Source: an uncultured Oscillospiraceae bacterium (GTDB lineage Bacteria; Bacillota; Clostridia; Oscillospirales; Oscillospiraceae). Taken from it: a DNA stretch of 10,351 nt. Of this stretch, positions 6,061 through 10,351 are shown in pieces (position 1 is the stretch's first letter; every line of letters begins with the position of its first letter). The notes under the pieces are model-generated. The model was not told the DNA's origin. It saw only the letters and a program-made list of their open reading frames with translations, and ran no database searches. The position numbers and the translations under genes are program-made. The stretch is from the NCBI GenBank assembly GCA_934597585.1, contig CAKTSA010000050.1, positions 1 through 10,351 on the forward strand, written 5' to 3'.

Positions 6061-7895
6061 TGCTCGCTCTTATGCTTGCGGGACTTCACCACGATGAAAG
6101 CCGCAGCACCCAGCAGGGCCACACCGCCGATAGTGAACATCCAAGTGCCGTAGCCGCCCGTCTTGGGCAGATCAAAGCCGGGGTTGTTAATCACGGTCAG
6201 GGGGACAATGGCGTTGCCATCGGTCATAGTGACGTCCTTGCCATTGACCGTAGCAGAAGCGGTCAGCAGCTTCGCGCCGCACTTCTCGCAGGCGCCGTTT
6301 TCCTTGGTGGTAATCACGATCTTGACCGCTTCCTTCAGCAGCACATAGCCCTTATCGGTGGCAATTTCGGTCAGGGAATAAGCGTCATCTTCCAGACCCT
6401 TGACGATAATATGGCCGCTGCCGTTGGGAACGAAAGTAGTGGCATCAGACTTCTTGGTGGTAACACCCTTGGCGTAGTAGATGCCATCCTTCAGGTCTGC
6501 GATGATGTAGCAGTTGTCGGTGTCATTGTGCAGGTTGAACTTGACGTTCTGGATGTTTCCCTTACCGTCAGAGAACTGCTTCAGCACGTCAATGCCGTAA
6601 GTATACACATGGCAGCAATCTTCCAGGGTGTCAAAATAGGTGCTGTTCGTTCTGCGCCAGGTCAGCTCGACCTCGTTGGGGTTGTCGGTATCGCCCATCT
6701 TGGCATCGGCGGTCAGAGTGGCGGCGTAGGTGATCCGCATAGTGCAGTCAGAGTAGCCGCGCTTTACGCTGTCGGTGTAAACAGTGGTCGCCTCGTTGAT
6801 CTCCGCCAGGCCGGTATCGGTCGTGCGGATGGTCATGGTGTTGGCGGTATCATCGTAAGTTGCCGTAAATTTGCCGGAGTTTTCATCCCAAGTGGTGATC
6901 TTATCGGTGCAGCCAGCGTCCTTGAAGAACTCGATAACCACGTCGTTCTTGTTGTACTTGATGCCCTTGCTCAGAGTGTCCACATAGGTATACTCGCTAA
7001 GAGAAGAAGCCTTGGAGGTGATCGTAGGCAGGGTGCTGATGATCTGGTAGTCTACGATATCGCCCACGGAAGCGGTAGCGGTATGCTCGAAGCCATCTTT
7101 GATGTCGGTCAGGCTGCCGGTATTTTTGCCGGTGGAGTTCTTTGCTTCACGCACGGTCTTATCCAATGTAGGATTACCGGTCTGATTCTTGGGATAGACG
7201 GTGACATCGTAGTTCCATGCCGCGCCGTCAATGGTGGTCATGGGCAGGCTCACAAAGAAAGGATTGCAAGTGCTGGTGACCATTTCGGGAACACGAGCCT
7301 CCACAACGAGGTACAGGCCCTGCTCCATGTTGGAGGCAGAGGTATGACCGGTCGCATCGGTCTCAGTCATGGCAACGCCGCCGTTCTTCACGGCAGTTTC
7401 CAGAGCGTTCTTCACGTTCGTGGCATTGGCGGCGAGGGCAGCGGCCAGCTTGTTGTTCAGAGTATCAGACGTGTAGTAGTTGACACCGCCCTCAGTCTTG
7501 TGGGCATCTGCGGCGGTCAGGCCGATAGCGGACAGCACAGCGCTGGAGCGGTCACTGCTGTCGAAGCCATACAGCACCCCCACATGCCGCTGACCATCCA
7601 CGACCTCGTTGTTCATGGCGATGTCAGCGACGCGAAGGTAGGTGAACTCCACACCTTGGATGGCGTATTTGCTCAGTTTGTCGATAACAGCGTCGTCATG
7701 CAGGCCGGTGGAAACATAGGATTCTGCGTCCCACACGCCGTCCTCGCTGGCTTTTGTGATATCGTACTTATAAATAGAAAGCGACGCCTTCTTGCTGACG
7801 TCAATGGTAGGTTCTGCGGCAAATGCCGTAGTCATCAGGCCGACGGCCATGAGCGCCGCCATCAGCAGCGCCAATACGCGATGGATCTTTTTCAT
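6057..7895 (-). CDS. LPXTG backbone (major) pilin subunit
   Basis: The 612-aa product is the main shaft subunit of a sortase-built pilus. It has a signal peptide (residues 1-26, ending MTTAFA). A SpaA/FimA-like pilin region follows, with the pilin motif WNYDVTVYPKN at 227-237, in which Lys236 is the expected linking lysine. A CnaB-like domain near 430-530 carries an E-box variant (YSLTEIATDKGY, Glu510). The sorting signal is LPKTG at 576-580, then a hydrophobic span and a KSRKHKSEQ tail. It has eight Cys after the signal peptide, including a CxxC at 536-539 and a CC at 427-428, which is unusual for these normally Cys-poor proteins. ATG 7895 follows GGAG and overlaps the adhesin stop by four bases (ATGA), so it is translationally coupled. 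It is nearly certainly the substrate of the adjacent class C sortase. Confidence 0.93.
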   Translation of the reverse strand: MKKIHRVLALLMAALMAVGLMTTAFAAEPTIDVSKKASLSIYKYDITKASEDGVWDAESYVSTGLHDDAVIDKLSKYAIQGVEFTYLRVADIAMNNEVVDGQRHVGVLYGFDSSDRSSAVLSAIGLTAADAHKTEGGVNYYTSDTLNNKLAAALAANATNVKNALETAVKNGGVAMTETDATGHTSASNMEQGLYLVVEARVPEMVTSTCNPFFVSLPMTTIDGAAWNYDVTVYPKNQTGNPTLDKTVREAKNSTGKNTGSLTDIKDGFEHTATASVGDIVDYQIISTLPTITSKASSLSEYTYVDTLSKGIKYNKNDVVIEFFKDAGCTDKITTWDENSGKFTATYDDTANTMTIRTTDTGLAEINEATTVYTDSVKRGYSDCTMRITYAATLTADAKMGDTDNPNEVELTWRRTNSTYFDTLEDCCHVYTYGIDVLKQFSDGKGNIQNVKFNLHNDTDNCYIIADLKDGIYYAKGVTTKKSDATTFVPNGSGHIIVKGLEDDAYSLTEIATDKGYVLLKEAVKIVITTKENGACEKCGAKLLTASATVNGKDVTMTDGNAIVPLTVINNPGFDLPKTGGYGTWMFTIGGVALLGAAAFIVVKSRKHKSEQ

Positions 7896-9850
7896 TTGGT
7901 TGTCTCCTTCATAAAATCAGATTTTTTGCAAAAATAAACACCCATGCAGAGCATGAGTGCTGCAAACAGAATATAGGGGGCGAAACCTGCACTACCCGTG
8001 AAAGGCAGGACAAATCCTGCGCTATTGCATGCGGTAATGGTAACATCGGGGTTGGTGTTGTCCAGCACACCGGTGAACAGCGGTTCAGCCATCAGGGTAT
8101 AGCCTGCGGGAGCTTTCGTTTCTGTCACGCGGTACTGCGCGCCGATCTTGAGATCGTCCCACTTGGCGATGCCGGTCTTGTCGGTGGTGATTTTACCCAC
8201 CGCTGTCCAGGTCTGACCGTCTGCGGAAGTCTCCAGCAGCAGCTCCGCCCCAGCGAGAGGACTGCCGGTCACGTCCACCTTGCGGACGGTGAGGCTGCCC
8301 TTCGCCATGGCGTTCGTTCGACTTTCCGTGATGTGGAGGGTTTCAGTCGTGATGGTAATCGGGTACTTGGTGTTGTCCACCACATAGCCCTCCGGTGCGC
8401 TGATCTCCTGATAGGTATAGCTGCCGAAAGGTAAATCAGAAAAGACCGCCTTGCCATTTGTGCCGGTGGTCGCGTCGGCGATTTTGTTGCCCGCACTGTC
8501 AAAAAGTCGGTATGTGACACCTGCCAGCGCCTTGCCGGTATCGGCATCGGTCTTGTTGATGGTCAGACTACCCTTGGCAAGCGCGTTTGTTCGCGTTTCC
8601 GTAATGTTCAGCGTTCCGGTGGTAATGGTGATCGGGTACTTGGTGTTATCCACCACATATCCGGAAGGGGCGCTGATCTCCTGATAGGTATAGCTGCCGA
8701 GAGGCAAATCAGAAAAGACCGCCTTGCCATTTGCGCCGGTGGTCGCATCAGCGATTTTGTTGCCAGCGTTGTCATAGAGCCGGTAGGTCACACCTGCCAG
8801 GGATTTTCCGGTGTCGGCATCGGTCTTATTGATGGTCAAGCTGCCTACTTCATCTGCGACCGTAGCCTTGATCTTGATGTAGGCCCGAACAGGGTCGAGT
8901 CCCGTACCGGTGTAGCTGGCCAGCGACTGGTATTTTCCGGTAGAGTCATACCAACACAGCACGGCTTCGTCGGGGTCAATGCCGTAGGCGCTGCCGGTGG
9001 CGGAATAGGTTTTCTCGGTAGAAAGGCCCTTGGCGGCCTCAGCCGTTGCCGTGATGGTCAGGGTATTGCCCCTCTGACTGAATGTGATGCCGTTGCCGCT
9101 GTTCGAGCTGAAATTGAAATCGCCCAACACACCATTGGTGTCGGTGACGCTGGCGGAGTAATTGCCGCTGGTATCCTTCGTCAGCTCAATGGTGTCGCAC
9201 CAGCGGCTGCTTGTCGCCGCAAAGCTAGGGATGTCTGTTGCACTCTGCATGGCGTCCGTGATTTTTTCATACCACAAAGCAAACGTGGGATAGCGGGAAG
9301 TGTCTACGCAGTTATAAAACGGGCTGCTACCCCAAGAGCGGTAGTCATACGGGCTGCGATACTCACAGATCAAGTCCCAGATAATCGCCTGTGTAGCGGC
9401 CCACTTTTCGGCGCCAATGATGTCGCTGCTGTTGCTGTCGCCATACGCAGTGCCGTACTCGGCGCTGGGATAACCACAGGCCAATGCCAGCGCGATACCG
9501 CTCTGAACGGACGCAGGCAGGTTGTACCAGCACCCGCTGGAGCCTTGCACATAATTACTGCTGTCATCCGATCTGACACCGGGCTGGATGCAGTAAGCCA
9601 GCGCGCCGTTGACATATTTAACGTGGTACAAGGCGCTGCCACTGCCTAAACTACTGTCCGCCAGAATGGTCAGTTTTCTCGTGCTGGGCGTGGTACTGGA
9701 GCTGTAGTCATACTGCTTGAAGGTCAACTGGCTGGTATAGACGTAGACTTTATACTTGACCACGACCGTGGCAGCGTAGGCAGACACCGCCAGCATCGCC
9801 GCCATGACCAGCGCCAAGATGAGTGCTGTGATTCGTTTGAATGTTTTCAA
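7892..9850 (-). CDS. Thioester-domain (TQXA) LPXTG adhesin with CnaB-like domains
   Basis: The 652-aa product uses TTG 9850, preceded by AAAGGAGG with a seven-base spacer; an in-frame upstream ATG at 9940 would add 30 residues without signal-peptide character. The signal peptide is residues 1-26 (ends AVSAYA). The N-terminal part is a TQXA thioester domain: Cys87 in AYCIQPG and Gln154 in ATQAIIWDL should form the internal thioester that can bond covalently to host surface amines. Three CnaB/SpaA-like domains follow (336-426, 427-517, about 518-608), each with the Lys and E-box Glu expected for isopeptide bonds (Lys342/Glu391, Lys433/Glu482, Lys524/Glu577). The first two are 81/91 identical. 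LPFTG is at 615-619, then a membrane span and a basic tail. It is probably the tip or accessory subunit. Confidence 0.93.
   Translation of the reverse strand: MKTFKRITALILALVMAAMLAVSAYAATVVVKYKVYVYTSQLTFKQYDYSSSTTPSTRKLTILADSSLGSGSALYHVKYVNGALAYCIQPGVRSDDSSNYVQGSSGCWYNLPASVQSGIALALACGYPSAEYGTAYGDSNSSDIIGAEKWAATQAIIWDLICEYRSPYDYRSWGSSPFYNCVDTSRYPTFALWYEKITDAMQSATDIPSFAATSSRWCDTIELTKDTSGNYSASVTDTNGVLGDFNFSSNSGNGITFSQRGNTLTITATAEAAKGLSTEKTYSATGSAYGIDPDEAVLCWYDSTGKYQSLASYTGTGLDPVRAYIKIKATVADEVGSLTINKTDADTGKSLAGVTYRLYDNAGNKIADATTGANGKAVFSDLPLGSYTYQEISAPSGYVVDNTKYPITITTGTLNITETRTNALAKGSLTINKTDADTGKALAGVTYRLFDSAGNKIADATTGTNGKAVFSDLPFGSYTYQEISAPEGYVVDNTKYPITITTETLHITESRTNAMAKGSLTVRKVDVTGSPLAGAELLLETSADGQTWTAVGKITTDKTGIAKWDDLKIGAQYRVTETKAPAGYTLMAEPLFTGVLDNTNPDVTITACNSAGFVLPFTGSAGFAPYILFAALMLCMGVYFCKKSDFMKETTK
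8300..8845 (-). repeat. Tandem repeat encoding two near-identical CnaB-like domains
   Basis: Two directly adjacent 273-base units, 8573-8845 (residues 336-426) and 8300-8572 (residues 427-517), encode 91-residue domains differing at only ten positions. Both begin GSLTINKTDADTGK and end RTNAxAK. The unit boundary falls exactly at the domain boundary, indicating a recent duplication or ongoing copy-number change by recombination. Confidence 0.92.
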
Positions 9851-9857
9851 TGAGGTT

Positions 9858-9865
9858 CCTCCTTT
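9858..9865 (-). promoter_or_regulatory. Ribosome binding site deciding the TTG start of the adhesin gene
   Basis: AAAGGAGG on the minus strand, with spacer AACCTCA before TTG 9850-9848, fixes the start codon. The site lies within complementary sequence on both sides: CCTTTT upstream and CCTC in the spacer. Translation initiation may therefore depend on local folding. Confidence 0.75.
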
Positions 9866-9874
9866 TGAAAAAGG
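9861..9874 (-). promoter_or_regulatory. Small hairpin overlapping the adhesin ribosome site
   Basis: On the minus strand CCTTTT-TC-AAAAGG is a perfect six-base inverted repeat (five pairs if a four-base loop is required). The 3' arm is part of the Shine-Dalgarno sequence, so pairing would occlude it. The stem is short and AU-rich, so stability alone is weak. Confidence 0.45.
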
Positions 9875-9875
9875 T

Positions 9876-9903
9876 AAAGCCCCTCCGTTGCCAGAGAGGC
9901 TTT
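9876..9903 (-). terminator. Stem-loop in the pilus leader: terminator or attenuator candidate
   Basis: On the minus strand AAAGCCTCTC, an eight-base TGGCAACG loop region and GAGGGGCTTT pair over ten positions with one G-U. The transcript then continues ACCTTTTTC, a broken U-rich stretch. The stem lies between the stop of the Pro/Glu-rich gene (9924) and the adhesin start, the only sizable gap in the window. It could terminate or attenuate transcription into the pilus genes, or mark an mRNA processing point. No promoter was convincing in the same 73 bases. Confidence 0.6.
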
Positions 9904-9923
9904 GCGTATGGAATTGTTGCGTG

Positions 9924-10351
9924 TTAGTCATAGAGAACATAGATTAGCAGGCTCATACCATCTTCCACGATGCAGACGTTGCAGTGGAATCCGGCGTCTG
10001 CCACGCTGTCCCGTCCTGCCTGCATCATGAGCTGGCGGAAGGTGAAGTCCACCATGTCCCGCGCTTTGGCCTCCAGCGTCTCCTGCGAGGCATCCACCGG
10101 CACTGCGGCGGGGAAGCGGTAGGCGCTGTTGCCCAGCGTCAGGCTACTGTCCGTGGTAACGCCATACTGCGTGGTCGCGTAGGAGTTGGCTGCATTGATG
10201 GCCGCCTGCCGGTCTGCCGGGGCTGTGGGTTCGGGCGTGGGTTCCGGTTCCAGTGTAGGCTCCGGCTCCACATAGCCGGTCTTGGCATGGACAGTCTCGG
10301 AGGGGATGTCCTCTGAGGGTGTGGGTTCTTTGACCGGCTCAAGGGGCTGAG
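9924..10351 (-). CDS. Pro/Glu-rich protein, C-terminal part (runs off right edge)
   Basis: The frame is open from the right edge to TAA 9926-9924, giving the last 141 residues. It begins QPLEPVKEPTPSEDIPSETV, continues through a Pro/Glu/Thr repeat (EPEPTLEPEPTPEPTAP), and ends in a compact domain of about 95 residues (RQAAINAANSYATTQYGVTT to a NVCIVEDGMSLLIYVLYD terminus). A GTG at 10271 lies within the repeat and is unlikely to be the real start. The extended acidic-proline linker is typical of surface or membrane proteins that reach through the cell wall, but no signal peptide is in view. The C-terminal domain has a CxxC (HCNVC). I do not recognise it. It is immediately upstream of the pilus genes in the same direction, separated by the leader hairpins. 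Confidence 0.75.
   Translation of the reverse strand, partial: QPLEPVKEPTPSEDIPSETVHAKTGYVEPEPTLEPEPTPEPTAPADRQAAINAANSYATTQYGVTTDSSLTLGNSAYRFPAAVPVDASQETLEAKARDMVDFTFRQLMMQAGRDSVADAGFHCNVCIVEDGMSLLIYVLYD

Noticed and set aside
5835..7937. 700-codon open frame on the plus strand across the pilin and sortase genes
   Set aside because: It lies opposite the backbone pilin, whose signal peptide, pilin motif and LPKTG are unmistakable. The antisense product is compositionally odd with no recognisable domain, and such frames arise from GC-biased third positions.
8300..8845. CRISPR or noncoding tandem array
   Set aside because: The two 273-base units are in-frame protein domains with no short repeats or spacers.
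9851..9923. Sigma-A-type promoter in the pilus leader
   Set aside because: I found no credible -35/-10 pair at proper spacing on the minus strand; the gap is better explained by the stem-loops.
9848..9940. ATG 9940 as start of the adhesin
   Set aside because: It overlaps the end of the upstream gene, crosses both leader hairpins and adds 30 non-hydrophobic residues before the signal peptide; TTG 9850 has a strong ribosome site.

Overview
The window reads as part of an integrative conjugative element or similar mobile island of a low-GC-lineage Gram-positive, most likely a gut Clostridia (Oscillospiraceae/Ruminococcaceae type). The base composition is moderately GC-rich. The evidence is strong AGGAGG-type ribosome sites, TTG and GTG starts, LPXTG proteins with sortases, and small proteins (DUF3849, DUF4314, ArdA-like, D12 methylase) that typically travel together on Firmicutes conjugative elements. 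No rRNA, tRNA, CRISPR, integrase, relaxase or att site is visible, so element identity is inferred from gene families.

Every gene I can support lies on the minus strand, so the reading order is right to left. Twelve genes are packed with overlaps of 4-11 bases or gaps of 0-11 bases. The single larger gap is 73 bases (9851-9923), just before the first pilus gene. The window therefore looks like the middle of one long polycistronic unit, cut at both ends.

Right part (10351 to 4569), the pilus block: the C-terminal part of a Pro/Glu-rich protein; a thioester-type (TQXA) LPXTG adhesin with two near-identical tandem CnaB/SpaA-like domains; an LPXTG backbone pilin with a WxxxVxVYPK pilin motif and an E-box; a class C sortase; and a second, shorter sortase. 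The inferred job is a sortase-assembled pilus: class C sortase polymerises the backbone through the YPK lysine, and the thioester adhesin would be a tip or accessory subunit.

Middle (4559 to 3231): a 31-aa single-span basic membrane microprotein, an 82-aa conserved-looking unknown, and a DUF4314-containing protein.

Left part (3238 to 1), the DNA-protection block: an acidic ArdA-like antirestriction protein with two internal copies, a winged-helix-like small DNA-binding candidate, a D12-class adenine methyltransferase, a Cys-rich unknown, and the start of a DUF3849 protein. ArdA plus a methylase would help an incoming element survive host restriction. Placing a surface pilus directly upstream in the same transcription unit suggests that cell contact and restriction evasion are co-expressed, possibly during transfer. 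That link is inference.

Most notable items: a perfect 10-bp palindrome inside the class C sortase gene exactly where the lid motif should be; the 31-aa membrane microprotein; the tandem hairpins in the pilus leader, one of which masks the ribosome site of a TTG start; and the duplicated ArdA-like protein.
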